Shown piece by piece: positions 10,561-19,580 of a stretch of 64,000 nucleotides of DNA. The stretch's first letter is position 1; each line of letters begins with the position of its first letter. Both the position numbers and the translations under genes were made by a program. The notes under the pieces were generated by a model. That model did not search any database. It was not told the DNA's origin and saw only the letters and a program-made list of their open reading frames with translations. This stretch comes from Erwinia pyrifoliae DSM 12163 (GTDB lineage Bacteria > Pseudomonadota > Gammaproteobacteria > Enterobacterales > Enterobacteriaceae), in assembly GCF_000026985.1 (NCBI RefSeq), contig NC_017390.1:1910231-1974230 (forward strand), given 5' to 3'.

Positions 10561-10574
10561 GTGATATATATCAC
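10561..10574. promoter_or_regulatory. CRP-like palindrome upstream of osmB
   Basis: GTGATATATATCAC is a perfect 14-bp palindrome with the CRP core GTGA-N6-TCAC. Its centre lies about 61 bases upstream of the inferred osmB transcription start, the classic class I CRP position. The identity of the binding protein is inferred from the motif. Confidence 0.5.
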
Positions 10575-10959
10575 CGAATGGATAATTTTAGCTGGATAAT
10601 CTCGTTGAACCCTCTGTAAGCACAGCCCGTTCACGCAGCAGCTGAGGCTAACAGATAAATAGCGCCAGGATGTTTTCTACATATCTTGCCCGAACGCATG
10701 TAAACAATACTTTTACTGTGCAGCGAATTGACTGACCTGCACAGCATCAGGCATAGGTAAAAGCAGACTGCATACCCAGCCAGCCACGCTCGCCCAGTTA
10801 GTGGTTAGTGTAAAGTACCGACTTCCACCTCACCGATGCGCGTTTATTCAGCGCAGGGCCGCTGTCAGTCGTTTATTCCCCCGGATCCAGCCAATCTCTC
10901 CATAGCCGATTAGGCTGGTGACGTCGACAATAGGCAAAGGTCTTAACGGAGAACGCATC
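10575..10959. other. Intergenic region between osmB and the epimerase gene
   Basis: About 385 bases. No ORF with a credible start, and no remnant of araA, araB or other sugar genes that I can recognise in the frames leading into the epimerase gene. It should contain the promoter of that gene, but I cannot point to it. Confidence 0.4.
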
Positions 10960-11676
10960 ATGCTGGAACACTTAAAACAGCAGACGCTGGAAGCCAATCT
11001 GGCTCTACCGCGCCACGGTCTTGTCACCTTCACCTGGGGCAATGTGAGTGCGATAGATCGCCAGCAAGGGTTAATGGTGATTAAACCTTCCGGTGTGAGT
11101 TACGAGGTGATGCAGCGCGACGATATGGTGGTCGTCGAGCTGGAGAGCGGGGAGGTGATTGAAGGAAATAAACGGCCTTCCTCAGACACGGCGACGCATC
11201 GCGCGCTCTACCTTGCATGGCCTGAAATTGGCGGCGTTGTGCATACCCATTCGCGTCATGCCACTATCTGGGCTCAGGCTGGCAAAGATCTTCCGGCCTG
11301 GGGCACCACGCACGCTGATGATTTCTTTGGTCACATCCCCTGTACGCGTCAGATGCGTAATGAGGAGATCATCGCAAATTATGAATGGCAAACCGGGCAG
11401 GTTATTATTGAAACGTTAAAACAGCGAGGCATCGACCCGCTGGCAGTCCCGGCGGTTTTAGTCAATTGCCACGGCCCTTTTGCCTGGGGGCGTAGTGCGC
11501 AGGAAGCCGTTCACAGTGCGGTGGTTTTGGAAGAAGTGGCCTATATGGGAATTTTCTGTCAGCAATTAGCGCCTGGCCTGCCGGCCATCGATCAGGCCTT
11601 ATTGGATAAACACTATCAACGTAAACATGGCAAAAACGCATGGTATGGTCAGGATTCATCACTTCAATCAGGCTGA
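10960..11676 (+). CDS. L-ribulose-5-phosphate 4-epimerase (AraD/UlaF/SgbE family)
   Basis: A class II aldolase-fold, metal-dependent epimerase converting L-ribulose 5-phosphate to D-xylulose 5-phosphate. At 238 aa it aligns along its length with AraD. The zinc ligands His95, His97 (HTHSRH) and His171 (CHGPFAWG) and the catalytic Asp120 (THADDFFG) and Tyr229 fall at the E. coli AraD positions. The start at 10960 (MLEHLKQQ) has GGAGAA upstream. No isomerase, kinase or transporter is nearby, so the sugar it serves (arabinose, ascorbate or other) cannot be read from context and I give no symbol. Confidence 0.9.
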   Translation: MLEHLKQQTLEANLALPRHGLVTFTWGNVSAIDRQQGLMVIKPSGVSYEVMQRDDMVVVELESGEVIEGNKRPSSDTATHRALYLAWPEIGGVVHTHSRHATIWAQAGKDLPAWGTTHADDFFGHIPCTRQMRNEEIIANYEWQTGQVIIETLKQRGIDPLAVPAVLVNCHGPFAWGRSAQEAVHSAVVLEEVAYMGIFCQQLAPGLPAIDQALLDKHYQRKHGKNAWYGQDSSLQSG

Positions 11677-11706
11677 CGTCACAGACATAAGAGGGAGCTT
11701 GGTAAT

Positions 11707-11734
11707 AAGCGGGATAGCTGAAACTATCCCGCTT
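11707..11734. terminator. Bidirectional hairpin between epimerase gene and rnb
   Basis: An 11-bp perfect inverted repeat (AAGCGGGATAG / CTATCCCGCTT, 6-base loop) lies exactly in the gap between two convergent genes. The T runs are short on both sides. Confidence 0.65.
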
Positions 11735-11740
11735 GATGTA

Positions 11741-13684
11741 TCAGGCTACCGGGCGGGCGACGATACTGCGGGTTTCCATACGTACTTCAGCAATCGTCAC
11801 TTCAATCAGGTCGGTGACGCGGTAAACCACTTCGCCTTTGATTTGAACGCTGCCATTCTCGTTACTGCATACCAGCTCATCACGCACGGCATGAAGAAAT
11901 GGGGCAGGGATAAAAGCAACGGCACCGTTTTCCTGCAGGCGTACACGCATGCCGCCACGGGAGACATCAATCACTTCCGCACTGAAACGCTGCTCGCTAC
12001 CAACCGCTTTTTGCAGGAAACGCGAGTACAGCCAGTCACCCACATCGCGCTCGGCCATACGGTTCTGACGGCGGCGTTCCGCCATCTTCAACGTCAGTTC
12101 GTCGGCAGGACGAGTGCTTTCTTCCCCTTTAATGATAGCTTTCAGCAGGCGGTGGTTAATCATATCGCCATACTTACGGATCGGGGAGGTCCAGGTGGCA
12201 TATGCCTCCAGGCCGAGACCAAAGTGCGGACCTGGCGTGGTGCTGACTTCGGCAAATGACTGGAAGCGGCGAATACGGCTGTCGAGGAACTGAGTCGGCA
12301 GGGCATCCAGTTCGCGGCGCAAATTGCGGAAGCCATCCAGCGTGGCAATCGCCAGCGGGTCAGCGGTTACGCCATGATTAGCCAGTACCGCTGCGGCCTG
12401 CCCGGCATTGACTTCGTCGAAACCGTGGTGGACGTTATAGATACCAAAGCCCAGTTTGTCACGCAGCACATTGGCAGCGCAGATATTAGCAAGGATCATC
12501 GATTCTTCAACGATACGATTAGCAATGCGGCGGTGTTCGGCAATAATATCCAGTACTTCACCTTTCTCACCCAGATGGAAGCGGAAGTCTGGGCGGTCTT
12601 TGAATACCAGAGCATGCGCCTGGCGCCACTCGCTGCGCGCCAGACAGAGGCGGTTTAGCAGGCGGATCTGGTTGGCGATTGCCTCGTTTTCAGGCTGCCA
12701 TGCGCCTGCTTCCTCGGTTTCTAACCAGTCAGAAACAGGGTCATACGCCAGCTTAGCGTGAGATTCAATCCAGGCGGCGAAGAACTGAACGTCGTCTGCG
12801 GGTGAACCATCTGCGGCGAGAGTAACGCGGCACGCCAGCACCGGGCGGCGCTCATGCGGGCGTAGCGAACAGATATCATCTGACAGCTGGCGTGGCAGCA
12901 TTGGGATGTTGAAACCGGGCAGGTAGTTGGTGAACGCGCGTTCAGCCGCGACCGCATCCAGCTTGCTGTTCACCGGAACATAGGCTGTTGGGTCAGCGAT
13001 AGCAACGATCAGCTTAAGCACACCGTTACCGACGTCTTCCACATACAGCGCATCGTCCATATCTTCGGTGCTGGCACTGTCGATAGTGACAAATGGCAGA
13101 GCCGTAAGATCTTCGCGTTCCAGCTGTTCATCCAGCATCTCTTGCGGCGTAGCGACATCCGGCGCTTCACGCTCCAGATTATGCCGCGAAAGAGTGACCC
13201 ACCATGGAGCCAGATGATCATCCGCCGTGGTGATAAATTCGGTCAGTTCGGCATAGAAGGTGCGATCGCCCTTCAGCGGGTGACGGCGCATTTCAGCCAC
13301 GGCCCAGTCGCCGGTCTGGAAGTCATGCTTCACATTACGCTCAGGGCGGCATTGAATAGCATCTTTCAGCAGGGGATGGTCGGGAATAATCGACAGCCGG
13401 TCGTCTTTCTTCTGGACACGGCCGACAAAGCGCGTCAGGAAAGGTTCAATCAGCGTTTCCGGATCGGCAACTTCGCGATCCTTCTCGCTTTGAATAACCG
13501 CACTGACGCGGTCACCGTGCATGACTTTTTTCATAAACGGCGGGGGGATAAAGTAACTTTTTTGTGCATCGACTTCCAGGAAGCCGAAACCTTTTTCAGT
13601 GCCTTTTACCACACCTTCAACGCGCGGCGTCTGGGAGTGGAGCTTCTCTTTAAGCTGCGCGAGCAGCGGGTTATCCTGAAACAT
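11741..13684 (-). CDS. rnb: Exoribonuclease II
   Basis: A processive 3'-to-5' hydrolytic RNase that degrades single-stranded RNA, including poly(A) tails. The 647-aa protein has two cold-shock domains (about 1-180), the RNB catalytic domain with [15 protein letters not shown] (acidic metal-binding cluster) and [20 protein letters not shown], and a C-terminal S1 domain ending in [14 protein letters not shown]. The start [11 protein letters not shown] matches the family, though the ribosome site is weak. It is convergent with the epimerase gene and lies 84 bases downstream of the oxidoreductase gene. Confidence 0.97.
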   Translation of the reverse strand: MFQDNPLLAQLKEKLHSQTPRVEGVVKGTEKGFGFLEVDAQKSYFIPPPFMKKVMHGDRVSAVIQSEKDREVADPETLIEPFLTRFVGRVQKKDDRLSIIPDHPLLKDAIQCRPERNVKHDFQTGDWAVAEMRRHPLKGDRTFYAELTEFITTADDHLAPWWVTLSRHNLEREAPDVATPQEMLDEQLEREDLTALPFVTIDSASTEDMDDALYVEDVGNGVLKLIVAIADPTAYVPVNSKLDAVAAERAFTNYLPGFNIPMLPRQLSDDICSLRPHERRPVLACRVTLAADGSPADDVQFFAAWIESHAKLAYDPVSDWLETEEAGAWQPENEAIANQIRLLNRLCLARSEWRQAHALVFKDRPDFRFHLGEKGEVLDIIAEHRRIANRIVEESMILANICAANVLRDKLGFGIYNVHHGFDEVNAGQAAAVLANHGVTADPLAIATLDGFRNLRRELDALPTQFLDSRIRRFQSFAEVSTTPGPHFGLGLEAYATWTSPIRKYGDMINHRLLKAIIKGEESTRPADELTLKMAERRRQNRMAERDVGDWLYSRFLQKAVGSEQRFSAEVIDVSRGGMRVRLQENGAVAFIPAPFLHAVRDELVCSNENGSVQIKGEVVYRVTDLIEVTIAEVRMETRSIVARPVA

Positions 13685-13768
13685 AATTTCAACAGTTTTC
13701 GTGGCCTAAGAGCGGCAGACAGTTTTACGCGATTAACCGCTCTTCGGCAAGTAAAAAGCCTTGCATCA

Positions 13769-16078
13769 TCAGGCGATGCGTAACCCGGTCCCCGGCGTCG
13801 ACAGGGTGATTTTAACCGGTATCGATTTTGACGTCGGCGTACCGCTAACATCGCCAAAGCTCGAAAGCGGTACAAGGGGGTTTGTTTCAGGATAGTAGGC
13901 GGCGAGGTTGCCACGCGGGATAGCGTAGGGGATCAGTTTAAAGCCGCTAACCTTACGCGTAATACCATCATTCCACAGGGTTTCGATGTCGACATTATCG
14001 CCGGCGACGTAGCCCAGTTCCTCTAAATCCTCCGGGTTCATAAACAGCACTTCACGCTGGCCGTACACGCCGCGATAGCGATCGTCCAGCCCATAAATAG
14101 TGGTGTTGTACTGGTCATGTGAGCGCAAGGTCTGCAGCGTAAAGGGCACATCAACATCCAGCTGCGGGAAAAGCGTTGCAGGCAGGGCGCCAGAGCTGAA
14201 CTGCGCCTTCTCATTCAGGGTGTTAAAGCGCAAATCGGCGGCAGCATTGCCTAAATAGAAACCGCCTTTTATATCGCAGCGGGCATTAAAATCGCTAAAG
14301 CCCGGGATGGTTGCGGCAATGTGATCGCGGATTTTATTGTAATCGTCCGCCAGTCCGAGCCAGTCGACTTTATCGCTACCCAGAACCGCATGGGCAATCC
14401 TGGCCACAATCCAGGTTTCAGAACGCTGGGTATCGGCAATAGGTTTACCTACGCCCTCTGAAGCGTGCACCATGCTGAAGGAGTCTTCTACGGTGATAAA
14501 CTGCGGCCCGCTGGCCTGGATATCCTGTTCCGTGCGGCCAAGCGTCGGCAGGATAAGGGCGTCGCCACTGCCCGGGCACAGGTGGCTGCGATTCAGTTTA
14601 GTACTGATTTGTACCGTAAGGCCACAGCGCCTTAGCGCCTCTTGGGTACGCGGACTGTCAGGCGCGGCGGCTGCAAGGTTACCGCCAAGCGCAATCAGTA
14701 CTTTGACCTCATGACGCAGCATCGCCTCCAGAGCCTGGACGGTATTATGGCCAATGCCACGCGGGGGGGCGAAAGCAAAGTGCTGTTCCAGGCTGTCAAG
14801 AAACGCTTTCGATGGCTTCTCGTCAATGCCCATAGTCCGGTTGCCCTGCACATTACTGTGGCCGCGCACCGGACACAGACCAGCTCCTCTTTTGCCCAGC
14901 TGACCAAACAGCAGCTGCAGGTTAACAATTTCGCGCACGGTATCAACGGAATGTTTATGCTGGGTAATACCCATTGCCCAGGTACAGATAACCCGCTTCG
15001 CGCTCTGGTAAATCGCCGCCGCTTCACGGATTTGCTGTTCACTGAGGCCGGACTGCTGGACGATTTGCGGCCAGCCGGTGGCATCCACTGCGGCAAGATA
15101 CGCTTTCACGCCTTGGGTGTTTGCGCTGATAAAGCTTTCATCAAACAGGCCTTTTTCACCGTTTTCGATAAGCGCACGATGATTTTCAGCCAGAACTTTC
15201 ACCATTCCGCGTACCGCAGCCATATCGCCGCCAAGATTCGGCTGATAGTAGTTTGAGCTGATGGCGCCCGCCTTGCTTGTGACCACTTCCAGCGGCTTTT
15301 GCGGGTCGGCAAAACGTTCGAGTCCACGTTCGCGCAGCGTGTTAAAAGTGACTATTTTTGCGCCATTATCGGCGGCGTGGCGCAGGCTGTGCAGCATGCG
15401 TGGATGGTTGGTTCCGGGGTTCTGACCGAAGACGAAAATCGCATTAGCATGGTCGAAGTCATCAAGGTGGATAGTCCCTTTGCCGACGCCAATACTGCGT
15501 TTCAGCCCGGCCCCGCTGGCTTCATGACACATATTGGAACAATCGGGGAAGTTATTACTGCCGTTCATGCGGCCAAATAGCTGATACAGCCAGGAGGCTT
15601 CATTACTGGCGCGACCAGAGGTGTACAGCTCCATCTGGTCAGGATTGTCCATGGCTTTAATATGTGAGGCAATAAGCTCAAATGCTCGTTCCCAGCTAAT
15701 AGGCTCATAGCGATCGGTGGTGCGATTATAGCGTAGCGGTTCGGTGAGGCGTCCCTGATATTCGAGGAAGTAATCGCTCTGTTGAAAGAGAGCCGAAACG
15801 CTGTACTGCGCAAAAAAGTCAGCGCCGATGTGGCGACGGGTTGCTTCCCAGGTCACTGCTTTCGCGCCATTTTCGCAGAAGCTAAAGGTGCTTTTATTGT
15901 CATCACCCCATGCGCAGCCGGGGCAATCAAAGCCTTTTGCTTTATTCATGCGCATCAAGTTGCGCATGTTTTTTAACACTTCTTTGCTGTCGAAAACGAA
16001 GCGGGTAGTGGCTTCCAGAGAACCCCAGCCGCCCGCAGCGGCCTGATATGGCTTAATAGATTGTTTGAATTTCATCAT
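13769..16078 (-). CDS. FdhF/YdeP-family molybdopterin oxidoreductase
   Basis: A 769-aa molybdopterin-dependent oxidoreductase of the YdeP group, related to formate dehydrogenase H but with unknown substrate; E. coli YdeP is linked to acid resistance. The N-terminus has Cys52, Cys55 (DCPGCAW) and Cys68, and the AAGGWG segment typical of YdeP. SNNFPDCSNMCHE and GQNPGTNHPRM follow. The C-terminal molydopterin-binding domain contains RSHDQYNTTIYG and DDRYRGVYGQR. No twin-arginine signal is seen, so it is probably cytoplasmic. It starts at ATGATG (16078/16075), with no clear ribosome site favouring either. No fdhD-like gene is nearby. Confidence 0.88.
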   Translation of the reverse strand: MMKFKQSIKPYQAAAGGWGSLEATTRFVFDSKEVLKNMRNLMRMNKAKGFDCPGCAWGDDNKSTFSFCENGAKAVTWEATRRHIGADFFAQYSVSALFQQSDYFLEYQGRLTEPLRYNRTTDRYEPISWERAFELIASHIKAMDNPDQMELYTSGRASNEASWLYQLFGRMNGSNNFPDCSNMCHEASGAGLKRSIGVGKGTIHLDDFDHANAIFVFGQNPGTNHPRMLHSLRHAADNGAKIVTFNTLRERGLERFADPQKPLEVVTSKAGAISSNYYQPNLGGDMAAVRGMVKVLAENHRALIENGEKGLFDESFISANTQGVKAYLAAVDATGWPQIVQQSGLSEQQIREAAAIYQSAKRVICTWAMGITQHKHSVDTVREIVNLQLLFGQLGKRGAGLCPVRGHSNVQGNRTMGIDEKPSKAFLDSLEQHFAFAPPRGIGHNTVQALEAMLRHEVKVLIALGGNLAAAAPDSPRTQEALRRCGLTVQISTKLNRSHLCPGSGDALILPTLGRTEQDIQASGPQFITVEDSFSMVHASEGVGKPIADTQRSETWIVARIAHAVLGSDKVDWLGLADDYNKIRDHIAATIPGFSDFNARCDIKGGFYLGNAAADLRFNTLNEKAQFSSGALPATLFPQLDVDVPFTLQTLRSHDQYNTTIYGLDDRYRGVYGQREVLFMNPEDLEELGYVAGDNVDIETLWNDGITRKVSGFKLIPYAIPRGNLAAYYPETNPLVPLSSFGDVSGTPTSKSIPVKITLSTPGTGLRIA

Positions 16079-16210
16079 CTCGCAGGCTTATATTGAATTT
16101 TTGTTAGTAGATTTAGCATTCTTTTTTGCGATTCTGCGGCGTTAAAGGATAATTGTCTAATTGATTGCTGAGATGGTGCGATAAGTTGCGTTTATCGCGC
16201 AATTGAGACA

Positions 16211-16520
16211 TCAGGATACCGTAAGATAACAAACGCTTCCGGCAACTGGCGGAGGCCATATCTGGTTTGTCCTTCCATTTCTGCATGGTGTGGGGATCAC
16301 CGGGGTACTATCCCGTATCCGGTAAGCAGAAACCCCCGTTTCGCCGTCGTTAATCATTGCCCTTGTCACTACTGCGGTTAGGGCATGCGGCGAAAAAAAG
16401 GCGCATCCCCAGTCGCCATAGGGCATCCCGCCGGTCTCTTCCGGAGTCGGCAGCTCGCCCGTCTGACAGCCGCTCAGCAAGAACAGCAGCGCCAGCCAAT
16501 AAAGCGCTCGGCTTCAGCAT
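16211..16520 (-). pseudogene. Frameshifted small lipoprotein gene behind the Tle1 effector
   Basis: The effector gene ends ATGCTGA, so an ATG at 16520 overlaps its stop. That frame reads MLKPSA and then loses sense, stopping near 16350. One frame over, starting within the same few codons, the sequence reads LYWLALLFLLSGCQTGELPT, a clear lipoprotein signal with lipobox LSGC, and stays open to 16211. A single-base indel near 16500-16507 would join them into a lipoprotein of about 103 aa. Type VI lipase effectors are usually followed by a periplasmic lipoprotein immunity gene, so this is a candidate decayed immunity or accessory gene. I do not recognise the mature part. Confidence 0.5.
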
Positions 16521-18403
16521 TTCTTACCGTTCATATTGTACTCCGTGCGGCGCCACTGCTTGTCCGGGCGATTGATAAAACCAATCACTTCGGAGGCGGA
16601 TGCACCGCCGCAGTTGAACCCGTCCGCGTCTGCCATAATGGCGTTCCAGTTGGCAGAACAGTGGATATATTGACCCGCGATGATATCCAGCTCGTCCTGG
16701 CTGAAGGAGCCAGGATCCTGGCCTGACCGCACGGACTTACCCATCGCTAAGGCTTTTTCGCAAAGGGAAGAAAGCGAGGCAGGAAGATTAAAATTATCGT
16801 CTTCCTCAATTTTATCAAACAGCACCCCGGCTTCCTGTGCCGCATCCAGCATCACCCGCAGTACCACTCTCGACCAGTCGTTCTTCACTAACCGGTCGCG
16901 AAGCGTCATCGCCGCGAAGCTAAGCTTCTGCAGCTCGCCGTAGCGGTTTGCCGGCACCCTGTCGTCGAACCAGGTTTCCGCCATGATTTCATTGGTACGC
17001 AGGATCGGCGCGATGCAGGGCGATACGTCGAGCACCTGGAGCTGTTTGGTCGCCAGATGATAACCCCGCGTCTGCTGACCCGGATGATTAAGTGGGACGA
17101 TATCGGTTTGCGGGCGCGTGAGGAACAGATCCTCCTTCACCAGCGGCAGATAGCCGCCGCCAATATCAGAGTGCACGCCCGGCAGCGCCAGCTCCGGCCA
17201 CGCGGGTTTCACGCTGTTCAGGGCAAAGTTAAACCGGCACTCATGCGCCGCAGTAATATGAAACACCTTATCCGCCACGCCCGGGCGCAGCACAATATTG
17301 ACATCGCCGGTATCGGCATTATGGGGATTCAGGCCATTCAGCGGCCTGCCAATCGCGGCCACGGTATCAAAGATGCCAATGAAGCGGATTTTTCCGGCAG
17401 GCTTGCCGTTAAACGGCTTTCCTTTCAGACCCTTACTGATAGCGCTGGTCATTGCGGGATCGGCTGAATGGATGCGGTTGGCAAAATGGCGCGATGCGGC
17501 CGCACCTCGGCTGAAACCAAAAATATCAAACTGCAGGGATTTTATAACCCGTTCACATGCCGAAAAGTGACTGTTTAAACCTTCAATGCTTTCAGTCAGA
17601 ATATCAGCCAGTTGGGCGATGGCTTTATCAGTTTTAGCGATAACCCCGGTATCAGAGATCCCCAGCCCCTGTCCGATCATGCTGTCAGGCTGACCTGCTT
17701 GCGTACCAATGCCATCAATGTATATGGCTTTTTGCACATCGCGACTGTTAGCTGAAAATACTTTTTTATACAACGTACTTAGCCAGTGAATATTGGTGTA
17801 ATAACCGCTATAGCTGGCCGCCCCGATACCCGGTATGCCGAAGTCTTCACGCGCACATTTACCGAGGATAGCCCCCGCTTCAGCATCGTTGAGGTCGAAA
17901 TTCCTGGCGCTGCAGGCTTGCAGCATGTTGTTGGCATTGATCGCATTATTGCCGGTACCGTCAAAAAAAACGCCGACGGTCAGCGTGATCCCCTGCTTTT
18001 CTTGTGGTTTTTTCAGCTCATCGCCCGTTGGGTTAGCCGCTTTATTGCGGGCTGACTGCGCGCGCTGTTCCGGTTGTGGCGCGGTGTGGGAAGAGGGCAC
18101 GACGACCGGAGGCGGGTCGCCCTGATAAAACCCGTGAGACACCCACGTTTGGGAAGGAATAAAGAAAGCCCGGCAAGGACAGGTGGAACGGCTGTACAGC
18201 GTGCTGGCCACGTCATGCCCGTGGAGGGTTTCGCCAGGATGCCCACCTTCCACGCTATAGCTGCCGGAATGTATGCCGCATGAGACTTTGCTGCCGTTCA
18301 CCGCTACGGGGTAATTGGCAAAGCTTGTTCCCTCCATGCCCTCGTGCACCGTGCCGCCACAGCTTGTCTTATCGCCTTTCACTATCCAGTATCCGGTTGC
18401 CAT
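16514..18403 (-). CDS. PAAR-domain type VI secretion lipase effector (Tle1/DUF2235)
   Basis: A 629-aa two-domain toxin. Residues 1-90 form a PAAR-type spike-tip domain (ATGYWIVKGDKTSCGG, GIHSGSY, CPCRAFFIPS). A proline-rich linker (95-135) follows. Residues 138-629 carry the DUF2235 alpha/beta-hydrolase domain of Tle1 phospholipases: VFFDGTGNN at 145-153, nucleophile Ser298 in GFSRG, Asp346 in GIFDTV and His411 in GVHSDIGGGY. Such effectors ride on the type VI needle and attack phospholipids of rival cells (family knowledge). No other type VI gene lies in the window, so it is an orphan effector whose partner machine must be elsewhere. The broken lipoprotein gene overlaps its stop. Confidence 0.9.
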   Translation of the reverse strand: MATGYWIVKGDKTSCGGTVHEGMEGTSFANYPVAVNGSKVSCGIHSGSYSVEGGHPGETLHGHDVASTLYSRSTCPCRAFFIPSQTWVSHGFYQGDPPPVVVPSSHTAPQPEQRAQSARNKAANPTGDELKKPQEKQGITLTVGVFFDGTGNNAINANNMLQACSARNFDLNDAEAGAILGKCAREDFGIPGIGAASYSGYYTNIHWLSTLYKKVFSANSRDVQKAIYIDGIGTQAGQPDSMIGQGLGISDTGVIAKTDKAIAQLADILTESIEGLNSHFSACERVIKSLQFDIFGFSRGAAASRHFANRIHSADPAMTSAISKGLKGKPFNGKPAGKIRFIGIFDTVAAIGRPLNGLNPHNADTGDVNIVLRPGVADKVFHITAAHECRFNFALNSVKPAWPELALPGVHSDIGGGYLPLVKEDLFLTRPQTDIVPLNHPGQQTRGYHLATKQLQVLDVSPCIAPILRTNEIMAETWFDDRVPANRYGELQKLSFAAMTLRDRLVKNDWSRVVLRVMLDAAQEAGVLFDKIEEDDNFNLPASLSSLCEKALAMGKSVRSGQDPGSFSQDELDIIAGQYIHCSANWNAIMADADGFNCGGASASEVIGFINRPDKQWRRTEYNMNGKKC

Positions 18404-18677
18404 CGCTCATTTCCCTTTGTGATTACCACCGGGATGATAATGACATGATTTGACTATAAACAACAAAAACGATAGGCCAGGTTTTAAATCTGCGAGCAGG
18501 CTTCAGGGAATCAGTTAATAGCCTGGTCTTCGACCCGGGCGTATTTGTTATACTGAGCGATGTGCGGTTGATTTGCTGTTCACAGGATAAAAATTGCCTG
18601 TCAGATTAAACGTTGCCGGGTGCACCCTGACATCGTCCCGAACTGGCTTAAACCTAACTGACAGAAATATCATTACG

Positions 18678-19580
18678 ATGGATATCAAGCAGCTGATTTA
18701 TTTATGTAATTTAGAGCGCGAATGCCATTTTGGTCGCGCGGCCGAGGCCAGTTTTGTCAGCCAGCCAACGCTTTCCATGCGCCTGAAAAATCTGGAGCTG
18801 GAGCTGGGATTGTCGCTGATCAACCGCAGTAACAATTTTGACGGCTTTACCCCCGAAGGCGAGCGGGTGCTGTCATGGGCGCGCGAGATCGTCTCGGTTT
18901 ATCAGGGTCTGAAGCTGGAAGTGGAATCCTTAAAGCACGGTGTGAGTGGAACATTGCGGATAGGGGTTGTGCCCCAGTGCGGTATTTCGTTGCCGACAAT
19001 GCTGAAAGCCATTGGTCAGCGTTACCCGCAGCTGGATTATCGTTTAGCGGTGCTCAGCGCCGACCAGTTGCTTGAAGCGCTTAACGGCCATACGGTCGAT
19101 GTTGGCATCGGTTTTTTTGAACTGGCGGCATTGCGTGCGCTGCATTTCCAGGCGGAAACGTTAGCGGATCGCGGCGTGGAACTGCTTTATCATCCGCACT
19201 ATTTTCCGCAGTTAGCGGGAGATACAGATAGTCCGCTGGATCTGGTTGAGATCGCCAGACTGCCGCTTTGTCTTGCCGAACAGACGCGCTATTTTCGTCG
19301 CTATATAGACAGCCATTTCCGCGATGCCGGGCTGAGTCTGCGCGTGGTGCTGGAAACCACTTCGGTATTTCAGCTGCTGCAAGGTGTGCAGGTGGGTCTG
19401 GGATGTCTGATTTCGCCGGTTGGACATCAGCTGGAACAGATGACCCGCGATCTCCGGCGTCGCCGGGTAGCGATAGCGCCAATGTCACGGCAGGGAGCAG
19501 TGGTGATTGCTCAGCAGGGGCGTGCCACACCACTGGCGCAACATTTCTTTGATGAAGTACGCCGCTGGCTGGCGAGCTAG
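18678..19580 (+). CDS. LysR-family transcriptional regulator (OxyR/CynR-like)
   Basis: A 300-aa LysR protein with an N-terminal helix-turn-helix (CHFGRAAEASFVSQPTLSMRLK, about residues 15-36) and a substrate-binding domain from about residue 90 (GTLRIGVVPQCG). I start at the ATG before DIKQLIYLCNLE; a longer frame from 18594 adds 28 residues without family support. It is divergent from the Tle1 gene and convergent with the CMD-domain gene, with which it shares a CTAG: both stop codons lie in that tetranucleotide (19577-19580). The effector and targets are unknown. Confidence 0.88.
   Translation: MDIKQLIYLCNLERECHFGRAAEASFVSQPTLSMRLKNLELELGLSLINRSNNFDGFTPEGERVLSWAREIVSVYQGLKLEVESLKHGVSGTLRIGVVPQCGISLPTMLKAIGQRYPQLDYRLAVLSADQLLEALNGHTVDVGIGFFELAALRALHFQAETLADRGVELLYHPHYFPQLAGDTDSPLDLVEIARLPLCLAEQTRYFRRYIDSHFRDAGLSLRVVLETTSVFQLLQGVQVGLGCLISPVGHQLEQMTRDLRRRRVAIAPMSRQGAVVIAQQGRATPLAQHFFDEVRRWLAS

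Noticed and set aside
13142..13783. 213-codon plus-strand ORF across rnb
   Set aside because: Antisense to rnb, whose frame matches the family throughout.
14642..15256. 204-codon plus-strand ORF within the YdeP-family gene
   Set aside because: Antisense shadow of a well-matched 769-aa oxidoreductase frame.
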